Below, in pieces: positions 45,201-54,129 of a stretch of 64,000 nt of DNA. The position numbers and the translations under genes are program-made. A model generated the notes under the pieces. It had not been told where the DNA came from. It was given only the letters and a program-made list of their open reading frames with translations, and searched no databases. The stretch's first letter is position 1. Each line of letters starts with the position of its first letter. Location of the stretch: assembly GCA_019239425.1 (NCBI GenBank), contig JAFAZX010000078.1, positions 1-64,000 on the forward strand. The letters are read 5' to 3'. The stretch comes from Acidobacteriota bacterium. Its GTDB lineage: Bacteria; Acidobacteriota; Blastocatellia; Pyrinomonadales; Pyrinomonadaceae.

Positions 45201-45668
45201 TTCGTCACCTACTTGAGTAAGGTAAGACGTCTGCAGAACGCGCTCTTCCCCGGCGGCGCTCAGCAGCCCAAGGTCACCTACCAGCTCTCGCTGGCGAAGG
45301 TGAAGGACGCCAACATCAAGTTGGAGATTGACGGCGTGCCGCTGGTCGCCGACGGCTTCGCCGCCGCGGCGGCCGACAAACCGTCCCTGCCCTTCGAATG
45401 GCCCGGCAACAGAACGGGCGCCGCCATCACGGTCATGTCGGCCAGCGGGCAGGACGTGCGCCCAAAGAATGTCGGCGGCGAGTGGGGGCTGCTCAAGCTG
45501 TTCAGGGAGGGCGGCGGCGGAGGCCAAGCCAGGCAATATAACCTCCAGTGGAGCGTCGGGGTGCCGGTGCGCGCGACGCTGGAGCCGAAGAGCGGGAGCA
45601 TCTTCCAGCGCGAGCTGTTCACGGAGTTGAAGGCCCCTAAGAGTCTGCGGGCGAAGCCGCAGGGCTGA
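42210..45668 (+). CDS. tssM: T6SS membrane protein TssM (IcmF family)
   Basis: This 1,152-residue inner-membrane protein has two N-terminal TM helices, a cytoplasmic NTPase-like domain with Walker A AGPPASGKTSLL (about residue 135) and DTSGRYQ, a third TM helix (about residue 415-435), and a large periplasmic domain. The TssM family usually contacts TssJ through its C-terminus; no tssJ gene is visible in the window. It starts a group running through at least TssC. Confidence 0.95.
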   Translation: MSWPAQQVKSALGLFALVSVYGVSALLVWFLGEFLGLALTWRIVLTALVLMTWPVAVVVQHYRKSRAGRGPAPANGGRAEAARRQRPDEPPPPKGTYEELTRGAEETVQWLRGTRLSKTRSADAVYALPWFLIAGPPASGKTSLLLNSDLDFHPLPSQRAAEQNLVRPTRHCDWRVTDSAILLDTSGRYQAEGAGADEWAALVETLKQYRKGRPLDGFVIAVSAAALLASDEAQIEQQAKVLRARLDEVMKRTRTRFPVYLVFTGADAIEGFGEFFRTFGRGEQAQAWGTTIPLQRAATAHALFDAEFGYYYNKLLRRRPVQLAAATPREQLRVLKFPGSFRRARKQLGLFATALFRPHPFSESPLWRGFYFTGGVDGTGAGYFTRDLFREVLLRDRDIAACLQSTRRRPHLRSGLLLACTAAFLLVSLAGMIVSFGNNRQLIKEARSREARVRQVRAANANKDSRDAGAAREELASLEELRKTLEVLSRNEREGAPLSYRFGLYAGGELDTLRGTYFNAFEPRFLAPAIKGLENDLRLFVAGAAPPAAAGTSGDAQPASEVEVLGSHYDRLKAYLMLVRPDKVESTFLYNQLKGKWAALSPPDMEDVALRQLDFYSRQADRTGPDVPHPQNDATLVRQVKEKLVAYPIPERVYKEITNDVNGELKRVSLETIPGALEGNILTSSSFVPASYTVEGYRRILDEFESAQKKIGQYDWVMEGVKRDEQSNEVQKKQLVESYYRDYTDQWRKFLQGIKVRGYDDKGDEVKALGIMSDSTSPVDSVLREVARQTNVSSSPSSGLFGWLGGLFGRRATQCADTSVAKEFCPVIEFVAGKAGQQPLSLYRTQLKNVADELKKNDNQLPAIAKAFQSGTDPVKLREARREVGDLLQGGRLNTTPPSKAAADLLRQPLDNLNTQLAGADLRQVEELWQQLSQKAQALEADFPFRDGGNDASVENIARFFNPQDGELTKFFNERLRPYFEDDWSVKRESAELFSPEFVTYLSKVRRLQNALFPGGAQQPKVTYQLSLAKVKDANIKLEIDGVPLVADGFAAAAADKPSLPFEWPGNRTGAAITVMSASGQDVRPKNVGGEWGLLKLFREGGGGGQARQYNLQWSVGVPVRATLEPKSGSIFQRELFTELKAPKSLRAKPQG

Positions 45669-45689
45669 GCGCCACGGCGGAGAGACCGA

Positions 45690-46514
45690 ATGTTGACACG
45701 GGTCAAAGAGTTGTTCGACGCCGGCGAGCTGGGCGCGGCCGTCGAGGAGTTGACGCACCAGGTGAAGGCGAAGCCGGGCGACGCGGCCGGGCGCACGGCA
45801 CTCTTCGTTATGCTCTGCTTCGCCGGCGACCTCGACCGCGCCGAGAAGCAGCTCGACGCTCTCGGCCGCGAGAGCGTCGAGCGGGAGGTTGGCGTGCAGG
45901 TCTACCGCAACAACGTCAAGGCCGAGCGCGCCCGCCGCCGCCTCTTCTCCGAGGGCCTGCGGCCGCACTTCATCACCGAGCCGCCCGCCTACGTCGGCCT
46001 GCACCTCTCGGCCCTCGACCGGCTGCGTGAAGGGAACGCCCCTGCGGCTAAGGAGCTGCTCGAACGCGCCGAGGAGGAGCGCCACGCGCTCGCGGGACTG
46101 TGGGGCGGCAGCGAGTTTCAGGACTTCAGGGATTATGACGACCTCGTCGGCCCCGTGCTTGAGCTGGTCGTGAAGGACAGGTACACGTGGCTCCCCTTCG
46201 AGCAGGTCGGGCGGCTGGAGATTGACGCGCCCAAACATCTCCGCGACCTCGTGTGGGCTCCGGCCCGGATACTGATGCCCGACGGGTCGGCCGGCGAGGT
46301 ATTCATCCCCGCGCTCTACGCCGGTTCCAGCGACCACCACGACGATCAAGTCCGGCTGGGGCGGCTGACCGAGTGGCTGGAGGCCGGCGAGGGCATCTAC
46401 CGGGGGGCCGGTCTGCGGATGTTCCTGGTGGACGGCGAAGCCAGGGCGATGTTCGAGGCGAGGGCGGTGGAGTTCCGCCCGGCCCCGCCCGCGGCGGAAC
46501 CGGCCGCGTCGTAA
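45690..46514 (+). CDS. tagJ: T6SS accessory protein TagJ (ImpE/SciE family)
   Basis: This 274-residue protein has the TagJ layout: an N-terminal TPR-like part (ELFDAGELGAAVEELTHQVKAKPGDAAGR, RAEKQLDAL) and a C-terminal domain with RYTWLPFEQVGRLEIDAPKHLRDLVWAPA and EVFIPALYAGS. TagJ binds the sheath subunit TssB and may help ClpV recycle it. Its place next to tssA and tssB is normal for the family. Confidence 0.9.
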   Translation: MLTRVKELFDAGELGAAVEELTHQVKAKPGDAAGRTALFVMLCFAGDLDRAEKQLDALGRESVEREVGVQVYRNNVKAERARRRLFSEGLRPHFITEPPAYVGLHLSALDRLREGNAPAAKELLERAEEERHALAGLWGGSEFQDFRDYDDLVGPVLELVVKDRYTWLPFEQVGRLEIDAPKHLRDLVWAPARILMPDGSAGEVFIPALYAGSSDHHDDQVRLGRLTEWLEAGEGIYRGAGLRMFLVDGEARAMFEARAVEFRPAPPAAEPAAS

Positions 46515-46535
46515 GTGCAGAAAGGAGTGGTAGCG

Positions 46536-47726
46536 GTGTCGGCTCAAGCAGGAATAATTCCCCGGACGCCGGAGGCCGTAGATGTCGCGGCCCAGCTCGC
46601 GCCCATCCCCGGCGACAACCCCGCGGGCGAGTCCCTGCGGTACGCGCCCCTGAAGCCCGGCGGAAACAAGACCTTGTACGACGAGGTCAAGGAGGCGCGC
46701 CGCTCGGACGACATCTCTTCGTACGGCGATTGGGAGACGAAGGAGAGGAAGACGGCCGACTGGAAGCTGGTCATCGAGCTGACGACCGAGGCGCTCGCCA
46801 CCCGCACCAAAGACATTCAAGTCTGCTCCTGGCTCTGCGAGGCGCTCGTCAAGGTCGAAGGCTTCGCGGGCCTGCGCGACGGGCTGAAGGTGATGCGCGG
46901 CCTTCATGAACTGTACTGGGATCGGCTCTACCCGGAGCTGAGAGATGGCAGCCCCGTGCCCCGCGCCAACATGCTCGGCACGCTGAACAACGATGTCACT
47001 TTAGCCGTCCAGGGACAGCCGGTCGCTTACACGACCGGCGGCGGCAGTTATTCCTACCACGACTGGCAGGAGGCCGCGCAGTTCGACATCCCCGAGAGCC
47101 TTGAGGGGCTTGACCAGAGGCGTCTGGACGACATCGAGAAGCTGAAGGCCCGCGCCGCCGAGCAGGGTAAGATCACCACCGAAGATTGGCGTAAAGCGAC
47201 GAAGGCGACGGGGCCGGATTTCTACGAGAAGACCTACGTCCTGCTCGGGGAGTGCCGGGAGGAACTCTCCTCGCTCAGCAGCGTGGCGGACGAGAAGTAC
47301 GGCGTAGACGCGCCGAGCCTGAGCGCCCTGGGGCGTGTGCTCGACGACCTCCACTCGCTCGTCGAGGAGATCGTGACGGGGCAGCGCCCCCCGGAATTGC
47401 CGCCGCCCCCGCCGCCCCCGCCCGGCCCTTCTAACGACAAGATGGGGCGGAACGAGGAGATGCCCCCGGCGGCGCGGCCTGTGGCGACCGGGCCGGTTCA
47501 GACCCGGCAGGACGCGCTCAACCGGCTGGCCGAGGCGGCCGAATACTTTCGCATCCACGAGCCGCACAGCCCCATCTCATATTTGGTGCAACGGGCTATA
47601 AACTGGAGTAAGATGCCGCTCGAAGCGTGGCTGAAAGAGGTCATCAAGGACGGCAGCGTGCTGGGCGGTCTGCGCGAGACTCTCGGGCTTAAGCCCGACG
47701 ACGGAAAGTCCTCCGACGAGAAATGA
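46536..47726 (+). CDS. tssA: T6SS assembly protein TssA
   Basis: This 396-residue protein has the ImpA_N domain (PIPGDNPAGESLRYAP...YDEVKEARRSDD, LCEALVKVEGFAGLRDGL) and the C-terminal TssA signature AEYFRIHEPHSPISYLVQRAINWSKMPLEAWLKEVI. TssA caps and guides sheath-tube growth. I choose the GTG at 46536, with AAAGGAG eight bases upstream, over an in-frame GTG at 46515 directly at the previous stop. Confidence 0.93.
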   Translation: MSAQAGIIPRTPEAVDVAAQLAPIPGDNPAGESLRYAPLKPGGNKTLYDEVKEARRSDDISSYGDWETKERKTADWKLVIELTTEALATRTKDIQVCSWLCEALVKVEGFAGLRDGLKVMRGLHELYWDRLYPELRDGSPVPRANMLGTLNNDVTLAVQGQPVAYTTGGGSYSYHDWQEAAQFDIPESLEGLDQRRLDDIEKLKARAAEQGKITTEDWRKATKATGPDFYEKTYVLLGECREELSSLSSVADEKYGVDAPSLSALGRVLDDLHSLVEEIVTGQRPPELPPPPPPPPGPSNDKMGRNEEMPPAARPVATGPVQTRQDALNRLAEAAEYFRIHEPHSPISYLVQRAINWSKMPLEAWLKEVIKDGSVLGGLRETLGLKPDDGKSSDEK

Positions 47727-47768
47727 TCTCGTCCTACCTACGAATAAATTCCGAAAGGAGCAGTCCCC

Positions 47769-48326
47769 ATGGCAAGTGGTAACCCGAGCACGCAGGATAA
47801 AGTCGGCCGCGTGCGCCCGCCGCACGTGCAGATCAAATACGAGGTGTTCCTCGACGGCGCCATAGTGATGAAGGAGTTGCCGTTCGTGATCGGGGTGCTG
47901 GGCGACTACTCCGGCAAGCCGCACCCGGACGAGCCGCGGAAGCCCGTGAAGGACCGGACGTTCGTGGATATCGACCGCGACAACTTCGACGACGTGCTGA
48001 AGAGGATAGGGCCACGCCTGGCCTTCCGCGTCGACAACAAAATCCAGAAAGACGACACCGAGATGAGCGTCGAGGTGCGGTTCGAGAAGATGAAGGACTT
48101 CGAGCCCGACGAACTGGTGCAGAAGATTCCCGAACTGAAGAAGCTCATCGATAAGCGCAAGAACCTCTCCGACCTGCTGGCGAAGATGGACGGCAACGAC
48201 AAACTGGAGGGCCTGCTGACAGAGATCATCAGGAACGACGAGTCGCAGAAGGAACTCGGCGACGCGCTGGGAATCGGCGCCGGCTCCGCGGACGGCGAGG
48301 CGAAGGAGGATCCCAATGTCCAGTGA
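47769..48326 (+). CDS. tssB: T6SS sheath small subunit TssB (VipA)
   Basis: This 185-residue protein carries the family sequence VQIKYEVF...KELPFVIGVLGDYSG, RTFVDIDRDNFDDVLKRI and SDLLAKMDGNDKLE. Together with TssC it makes the contractile sheath. A purine-rich AAAGGAG precedes the ATG. It overlaps tssC by 11 bases, so the two are coupled. Confidence 0.96.
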   Translation: MASGNPSTQDKVGRVRPPHVQIKYEVFLDGAIVMKELPFVIGVLGDYSGKPHPDEPRKPVKDRTFVDIDRDNFDDVLKRIGPRLAFRVDNKIQKDDTEMSVEVRFEKMKDFEPDELVQKIPELKKLIDKRKNLSDLLAKMDGNDKLEGLLTEIIRNDESQKELGDALGIGAGSADGEAKEDPNVQ

Positions 48327-49797
48327 CTCGGAGCAGATGAAAGCAGAGTCGGTCGTGATCGAGGAGCAGCAGAGCCTGCTGGAAAGGCTCATCGACGACA
48401 TGCGCGTGCGCGATAACGACCAGCGCGAGTCCGCCAAGAGCATGCTCTCCGATTTCTTGCTGGAAGTGGTGCCGCCGGGGAAGACCGTCTCCAAGAACAC
48501 CGTCAAGCGGATTCAGAAGTGCATCTCCGACATCGACAAGGTCATCTCGGAGCAGCTCAACGAGATCATGCACCACGAGGAGTTCCAGAAGCTCGAAGCC
48601 TCGTGGCGCGGCCTGCGCCATCTCGTGTTCGAGAGCGAGACCAGCACGATGCTCAAGATCCGCGTCATGAACGTGTCGAAGAAGGAACTGCTGGCCGACT
48701 TCGAGGATGCGTCCGAGTTCGACCAGTCGCACCTCTGGAGGCAGGTCTACGACGAGGAGTACGGCGTGTACGGCGGCGACCCCATCGGCGCGCTGGTCGG
48801 CGACTACGAGTTCTCGAACGGCCAGCAGGACGTGGCGCTGCTCCAGAATGTCGCGGGGGTCGCCGCCGCCGCCCACGCCCCCTTCATCTCGGCCGCCTCG
48901 CCGGAGATGTTCGGCTGGGACTCGTTCACCCAACTGACGAAGGTGCGCGACCTGGCGAAGCTCACGAGCACGAAGGAGCACATCAAGTGGCAGGGATTCC
49001 GCGAGTCGGAGGACTCGCGCTACGTGGGGCTGTGCCTCCCGCACACGCTGATGCGGGTGCCCTACGGCAAGGACAAGCCGACCGAAACCTTCGAGTTCAA
49101 GGAGGACGTGGACGGCAAAGACCACAAGAAGTACCTCTGGGGCAACGCGGCCTACTCGTTCGCCACGCGGCTGACCGAGGCGTTCTCGCTCTACCACTGG
49201 TGCGTCGCCATCCGCGGCCCCGAAGGCGGCGGGATGGTGCGGGGGCTGCCGACGCACACCTTCCGCACCGACGAGGGCGACCTCGCGCTCAAGTGCCCCA
49301 CCGAGATCGCCATCACCGAGCGGCGCGACCGGGAGTTCGCGGACTTGGGGTTCATCCCCCTGGTGCACCACAAGAACCGCGACTTCGCCGCGTTCTTCAC
49401 GGCGAATACGCCCAACAAGCCGCCTAAGTACAACAAGCCCTCGGCCAACGCCAACGCGCGGCTCTCCATGCAGTTGCCCTACATCTTCGCCACCTCGCGG
49501 ATCGCGCACTACCTGAAGGCCATCATGCGCGACAAGATCGGCGGCTTCATGTCACGCGAGGACTGCGAGCGCTACATGAACACGTGGATCTCCAGCTACG
49601 TGTCGGCCGACGACGCGGCATCGCCGAGCGTCAAGGCACAGTTCCCACTGCGCGAGGCGCGGATCGACGTGGAGGAGATTCCCGGCAAGCCGGGGGCTTA
49701 CAAGGCGGCGGCCTACCTGCGCCCACACTTCCAGCTCGACGAGCTGACAATCGCGTTGCGGCTGGTGGCGGCACTCCCGCCCCCGGCTAAGCCGTAA
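48316..49797 (+). CDS. tssC: T6SS sheath large subunit TssC (VipB)
   Basis: This 493-residue protein shows TssC blocks EASWRGLRHLVFESE, GDYEFSNG, RVPYGKD, WGNAAYSFATRL and RLSMQLPYIFATSRIAHYLKA. It pairs with TssB and overlaps it. Its C-terminal half is highly conserved, matching the ClpV-recycled sheath core. Confidence 0.97.
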   Translation: MSSDSEQMKAESVVIEEQQSLLERLIDDMRVRDNDQRESAKSMLSDFLLEVVPPGKTVSKNTVKRIQKCISDIDKVISEQLNEIMHHEEFQKLEASWRGLRHLVFESETSTMLKIRVMNVSKKELLADFEDASEFDQSHLWRQVYDEEYGVYGGDPIGALVGDYEFSNGQQDVALLQNVAGVAAAAHAPFISAASPEMFGWDSFTQLTKVRDLAKLTSTKEHIKWQGFRESEDSRYVGLCLPHTLMRVPYGKDKPTETFEFKEDVDGKDHKKYLWGNAAYSFATRLTEAFSLYHWCVAIRGPEGGGMVRGLPTHTFRTDEGDLALKCPTEIAITERRDREFADLGFIPLVHHKNRDFAAFFTANTPNKPPKYNKPSANANARLSMQLPYIFATSRIAHYLKAIMRDKIGGFMSREDCERYMNTWISSYVSADDAASPSVKAQFPLREARIDVEEIPGKPGAYKAAAYLRPHFQLDELTIALRLVAALPPPAKP

Positions 49798-49812
49798 ACC
49801 ACTCCGGCAGTC

Positions 49813-49844
49813 GGCACGGGAAGGCGCCTGCGCTCCCCGTGCCG
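49813..49844. terminator. Hairpin between tssC and hcp
   Basis: GGCACGGG (49813-49820) pairs with CCCGTGCC (49836-49843) over a 15-base loop, 16 bases after the tssC stop. No T-run follows, so it could end, pause or stabilise the transcript. Confidence 0.45.
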
Positions 49845-49972
49845 GCGGCCGGCGACGAAGGGCGGGCCTTACCGCCCGGAGCCGCGGGAGACCTCTCCGA
49901 CGCGGCGCACCTGCCAGTGACGGGTTGACTCACGGCCCCGCTGCCGCCAGTCACCGAACCCACACGGCGTCT

Positions 49973-49992
49973 AAGTCCCCGGCCGGGGACTT
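49973..49992. promoter_or_regulatory. 20-bp perfect palindrome upstream of hcp
   Basis: AAGTCCCCGGCCGGGGACTT is a perfect inverted repeat, 76 bases before the hcp ATG. It could be an operator for a dimeric regulator or an RNA hairpin in the hcp leader. The rest of the 270-base tssC-hcp gap has no supported gene. Confidence 0.5.
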
Positions 49993-50067
49993 GCTGGCGT
50001 GGCATCACCAGACAGCCTCGCACCTTAGTTTGCGAATCACCCCAACCGGTGGAAGGAGAGTAAGAAG

Positions 50068-50559
50068 ATGGCAGACCGGGACTACTTCCTCAAAATCGAC
50101 GGCATCGAAGGCGAGAGCCAGGACTCCAAGCATAAGGGGGAGATACAGCTCGACTCGTTTAGCTGGGAGGCCAACAACGACGGGACGTTCTCCTCGAACA
50201 AGGGCGGGGGCTCCGGCAAGGTCGCCATGCGTGACTTCAAGTTCACCATGGACGTGAACAAGTCCAGCCCCAAGCTGATACTGGCCTGCGCCACGGGGCA
50301 GCACATCAAGAGCGCCGTGCTGACGTGCCGCAAGGCCGGTAAAGGGCAGCAGGATTACCTGACCTACACCCTGTCGGACGTGCTGGTCTCCTACTACCGG
50401 ACGGCCACCCCGCCCGAGGGTAACGGCGTCATCCCGAGGGACGAGGTCGGCCTCAACTTCGCCAAAATCGAGGTCGAGTACAAGGAGCAGAACGCGGACG
50501 GCACCCTCGGCGGCGCCGTCAAGGTCGGCTACGACCTGAAACAGACGGCGGAGGTCTAG
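50068..50559 (+). CDS. hcp: T6SS tube protein Hcp (TssD)
   Basis: This 163-residue protein starts MADRDYFLKIDGIEGESQDSKH, followed by IQLDSFSWEANN and KVAMRDFKFTMDVNKSSPKLILACATGQHIKSAVLTCRKAG, all typical of Hcp. It forms the hexameric tube and is secreted. GGAAGGAGAG gives a strong ribosome-binding site. Hairpins sit on both sides of the gene, suggesting its own, abundant transcript. Confidence 0.96.
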   Translation: MADRDYFLKIDGIEGESQDSKHKGEIQLDSFSWEANNDGTFSSNKGGGSGKVAMRDFKFTMDVNKSSPKLILACATGQHIKSAVLTCRKAGKGQQDYLTYTLSDVLVSYYRTATPPEGNGVIPRDEVGLNFAKIEVEYKEQNADGTLGGAVKVGYDLKQTAEV

Positions 50560-50582
50560 GCCGGCCGCCCCGCGTCGCGGAG

Positions 50583-50682
50583 CGCGGGGGCGTCGAGCGT
50601 CCCCGCGGTTCTTCAGAATTCCCCTGGCACACCGGCCGCCGGAGCGGGCGGACGGCGGTGCTCTCCGGGGATTCTGAAGAAC
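50583..50682 (+). terminator. Two nested GC-rich hairpins between hcp and tssE
   Basis: The first stem (50583-50592 with 50598-50607) has ten pairs with one G-U and a five-base loop. The second pairs GTTCTTCAGAATTCCCC (50608-50624) with 50667-50682, with one bulged T, around a structured 42-base middle. The stems are adjacent. This is probably a leaky terminator or an mRNA-end stabiliser giving more Hcp than downstream products. Confidence 0.6.
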
Positions 50683-50746
50683 TGTCCGCCCGTCAGTTCA
50701 GGCCGGCGGCCCGCCCCGTGGCCGAAGGGCCGCGCCCACGACCCCG

Positions 50747-51232
50747 ATGTCGAGAACCTTCTACGAAAGCCGCATCAAACCCTCGGTGCTCGACCGTCTG
50801 ATCGACGAGGAGCCAGGGGTGTCGCACGACCCCGAAGAGCAGCGCCCGCCGGATCTGCGCCAGTTGAAGCAGGCCGTGATCCGCGACCTCGAACGGCTGC
50901 TCAACACGCGCCGGGCCGTCACCGGAGTGCCGGCCGACCTGAAGGAGGTCAACAACTCGCTGGCCGTCTACGGGCTGCCGGACTTCACGACCTACAGCTC
51001 TAAGAACCCGGCCGACCTGAAACGCATGGGGCGGGCCATCGAAGACGCCATCTCCACCTTCGAGCCGCGGCTGGAGAACGTCGTCGTGACCGTCGAGCCC
51101 GTGAGCGAGATCGAGCGGGCCATGCACTTCAGGGTGGACGCGAGCTTGAGGGTGAAGCCGGTGCCGGTGCCCGTGACGTTCGACACGTCGCTGCAACTCG
51201 GCAGCGGCTGGTACGTCGTTCAGGATAGATGA
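50747..51232 (+). CDS. tssE: T6SS baseplate protein TssE (gp25-like)
   Basis: This 161-residue protein has the gp25-like sequence LKQAVIRDLERLLNTRRA, SLAVYGLPDFTTYSSKNP and IEDAISTFEPRLENVVVTV. Length and order fit TssE, a baseplate wedge component. Its last codons overlap the start of tssF by four bases. Confidence 0.95.
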   Translation: MSRTFYESRIKPSVLDRLIDEEPGVSHDPEEQRPPDLRQLKQAVIRDLERLLNTRRAVTGVPADLKEVNNSLAVYGLPDFTTYSSKNPADLKRMGRAIEDAISTFEPRLENVVVTVEPVSEIERAMHFRVDASLRVKPVPVPVTFDTSLQLGSGWYVVQDR

Positions 51233-53088
51233 TGCGTGACGAACTATACGGGTACTATGAGCGCGAGCTGACCTTCCTCAGGCAGATGGGTGCGGAGTTC
51301 GCCCAGAAGTACCCCAAGGTCGCCGGGCGCCTCCAACTCGAACCTAACGAGTGCGACGACCCGCACGTCGAGCGGCTGATCGAGGCCGTCGCCTTCCTGG
51401 CGGGCCGCGTCCACCTCAAGGTTGACGACGAGTTCCCCGAAGTCACCGAGTCGCTCCTCAACGTCCTCTACCCGCACTACCTCGCCCCCATCCCTTCGAT
51501 GGCGATCGCGCAGTTCATGCTCAACCCCGTGGACGGGGCGGTGACGGGAGGTCACACGGTAGAACGCGGGACGCAACTCCACTCGCCGTTAGTTGAGAAC
51601 AAGGGTAACCGCTGCCGGTTCCGCACCTGCTACCCCGTGGACTTGTGGCCGCTGGCGGTCACCTCGGCCTCGCTCGAATCGCTCGCCCCGGCCGACGCGC
51701 ACGGGAAGTGGGCCGAGGCGGTGGTGAAGATTGGCGTGCGCAGCCTCGGCGGGCCGCTCTCGGAACTCAAGCGCGGCGCCGAGGAGCAGAAGCGCCCGAT
51801 AGACCGGCTGCGCTTCTACCTCAACGGCGAGTCGCAACTCGTCTACCCGCTCTACGAGCTGCTCTTCAACAACCTCGTGCGCGTGGAGTTGCGCCCGGCC
51901 GACGCGACAGACGAGTCGCCCGCGCCCGTCCCCGGCGGCCTCAGGGCCGTCGGCTTCGAGCCCGACGAAGGGCTGCTGCCCTACACGCCCCGCTCGTTCG
52001 CCGGCTACCGCCTGCTGACGGAATACTTCGCCTTCCCGGACAAGTTCCTCTTCTTCGACGTGACGGGGCTCGACGAGGCCGGGCGCGCGGGGTTCGGCGA
52101 CCGGTTCGAGATCGCGCTCTTCCTGCGCAACGTCTCCCGCATACATTCGTCGAGCGTGAAGGCCGACACGTTCCAGCTCGGCTGCACGCCCATCGTCAAC
52201 CTGTTCAGCAAAGACGCCGAGCCGATCCAGCTCAACCACCAGCAGCACGAGTACCGCGTCGTCCCGGACGCGCACCACCAGACGACGACCGAGGTCTACT
52301 CCATCGAGTCGGTGGTGGCCATCGCGCCGGGGCTGGAGAAGTCGCGCGAGTTTCACCCCTTCTACTCGCTGCGCCATGCCTACGCGCGCGACCAGGAGCA
52401 GGCGTTCTGGTACGCGACCCGCCGCCCCTCGCAGAGGGAGCACGATCCGGGCACGGAGGTCTACCTCTCGCTCGTCGACCTGAAGTTCGACGTGCGCGCG
52501 CCGGCATCCGAGGTCATCACCGTCCGCACGCTCTGCACGAACCGAGACCTCCCGGGTGAAGTGGACATCGAGGGGCCTAAAGGAGTCCTCGACATAGAGG
52601 GCGCTGGGCCGGTCTCGCGCCTGCGCTTCCTGAAGGGTCCCACCGGCACCCTCCGGCCGCCGCCGCGCCGCGGGGCGCATTGGCGGCTGATCTCGCACCT
52701 CTCGCTCAACCACCTTTCAATCGTCGGCGGGGACGGCCGCGGTGCACCGGACGCGCTCCAGGAGATTCTGCTGCTCTACGACTTCATGGACTCGGCGGCG
52801 ACGCGCAGGCAGATCGCGGGCATCGAGAAGGTGACCAGCCGCCGCGTCGTCAGGCAGACCGGCTCGCGCATCGGCACGGGCTTCGTCCGCGGCGTCGAGA
52901 CGACCGTCGAGTTCGACGAAGATCAGTACCGCGGCGGCGGCGTCTTTCTGCTGGCCGCCGTGCTCGAAAGGTTCCTGGGCCTCTACGTGTCGCTCAACTC
53001 GTTCAGCCAACTGGTAGCGAAGACCAGGCAACGCGAAGGGTATCTGAAGCAATGGCCACCGAGGGCGGGAGAGCAGACTCTCCTCTAA
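51229..53088 (+). CDS. tssF: T6SS baseplate protein TssF (VasA)
   Basis: This 619-residue protein begins MMRDELYGYYERELTFLRQMGAEF and continues AQKYPKVAGRLQLEPNECDDPHVERLIEAVAFLAGR, the family opening, with the usual length. It is a baseplate wedge subunit with TssG and TssE. It overlaps both tssE (4 bases) and tssG (37 bases). Confidence 0.96.
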   Translation: MMRDELYGYYERELTFLRQMGAEFAQKYPKVAGRLQLEPNECDDPHVERLIEAVAFLAGRVHLKVDDEFPEVTESLLNVLYPHYLAPIPSMAIAQFMLNPVDGAVTGGHTVERGTQLHSPLVENKGNRCRFRTCYPVDLWPLAVTSASLESLAPADAHGKWAEAVVKIGVRSLGGPLSELKRGAEEQKRPIDRLRFYLNGESQLVYPLYELLFNNLVRVELRPADATDESPAPVPGGLRAVGFEPDEGLLPYTPRSFAGYRLLTEYFAFPDKFLFFDVTGLDEAGRAGFGDRFEIALFLRNVSRIHSSSVKADTFQLGCTPIVNLFSKDAEPIQLNHQQHEYRVVPDAHHQTTTEVYSIESVVAIAPGLEKSREFHPFYSLRHAYARDQEQAFWYATRRPSQREHDPGTEVYLSLVDLKFDVRAPASEVITVRTLCTNRDLPGEVDIEGPKGVLDIEGAGPVSRLRFLKGPTGTLRPPPRRGAHWRLISHLSLNHLSIVGGDGRGAPDALQEILLLYDFMDSAATRRQIAGIEKVTSRRVVRQTGSRIGTGFVRGVETTVEFDEDQYRGGGVFLLAAVLERFLGLYVSLNSFSQLVAKTRQREGYLKQWPPRAGEQTLL

Positions 53089-54089
53089 TCAAAACCCTCT
53101 TCGACGAGGCGCACCGCTTCGACTTTTTCCAGGCGGTGCGCCTGCTCGAAAGAACCGACCCGCGGCGGCTGGCCGTCGGCCGCGACGGCCAGCCCGCGCG
53201 CGAGGCCGTCCGCTTCCGCACGCGCGTCTCGCTCGAGTTCCCCGCGAGCCAGATTCACGAAATCTCGGGCGACGGCGCGGGGGCGGACGCGCCGCCGGAG
53301 ATGGTCGTGGCCTTCATGGGGCTGACCGGCCCGCTCGGCGTCCTCCCCAATCACTACACCGAACTTCTGGCCGAGCGCGTACAGGAGAAGGACACGGCGC
53401 TCTGGGCGTTCCTCGACCTCTTCAACCACCGGCTGATCTCGCTCTTCTTCCGCGCGTGGGAGAAGCACCGCTTCCCCATCGCGTACGAGCGCCGCGGCGA
53501 CGACCGCTTCACAGCGTACCTGTTCGCCTTCGTCGGCCTGGGCACGGGTGAGCTGCTCGGGCGACTCAGCGTCCCGGACGAGAACCTGCTCCAGTACTGC
53601 GGCCTGATCGCGCAGCGGCCCCACTCGGCGAGCGCCATCGAGGCGGCGGTCGGCGACTACTTCGGGGTGACGGCCCGCCTCGAACAGTTCTCGGGCCAGT
53701 GGTTCACGCTGGACGAGGAGAGCGTGACGCGGTTGGGGACGGCCAACAGCCTGCTCGGCGTCAGCACCATCGCAGGCCAGCGGGTCTGGGACGACCAGTC
53801 GAAGTTCCGCCTGAAGCTGGGGCCGCTGACGCTCGAACAGTTCACGGCCTTCCTGCCGGTGGGCTCGGCGTTCAAGCCCGTCACAGACCTCACGCGGTTC
53901 CTCGCCGGCCTGGAGCTGGATTTCGACGTGCAGCTAATTCTCATGGCCTCGGAGGTTCCCGCCTGCGCTCTGAACACGCGCGGCGACGCGCGCCCGAGGC
54001 TCGGCTGGAACACCTGGCTCAAGACGCTCCCGTTCGCCGGCGACGATTCGCAGGTCGTCCTGCGCGAGCAGTCGGCCGCCGTCAATTGA
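53052..54089 (+). CDS. tssG: T6SS baseplate protein TssG
   Basis: This 345-residue protein has the family blocks FDEAHRFDFFQAVRLLER, VRFRTRVSLEFPASQI, MGLTGPLGVLPNHYTELL, LDLFNHRLISLFFRAWEKHRF and a C-terminal RLGWNTWLKT. It completes the TssEFGK baseplate set. I start at ATG 53052, inside the tssF end, which matches the family N-terminus. Confidence 0.94.
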   Translation: MATEGGRADSPLIKTLFDEAHRFDFFQAVRLLERTDPRRLAVGRDGQPAREAVRFRTRVSLEFPASQIHEISGDGAGADAPPEMVVAFMGLTGPLGVLPNHYTELLAERVQEKDTALWAFLDLFNHRLISLFFRAWEKHRFPIAYERRGDDRFTAYLFAFVGLGTGELLGRLSVPDENLLQYCGLIAQRPHSASAIEAAVGDYFGVTARLEQFSGQWFTLDEESVTRLGTANSLLGVSTIAGQRVWDDQSKFRLKLGPLTLEQFTAFLPVGSAFKPVTDLTRFLAGLELDFDVQLILMASEVPACALNTRGDARPRLGWNTWLKTLPFAGDDSQVVLREQSAAVN

Positions 54090-54129
54090 AGGGCGGGAGG
54101 CCTCGTGCGGACGCAGGAAGGTTGCGGCA

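Noticed and set aside
43671..46907. 1,078-residue minus-strand frame opposite tssM/tagJ
   Set aside because: Same reason: shadow of tssM and tagJ, with no motif or start signal.
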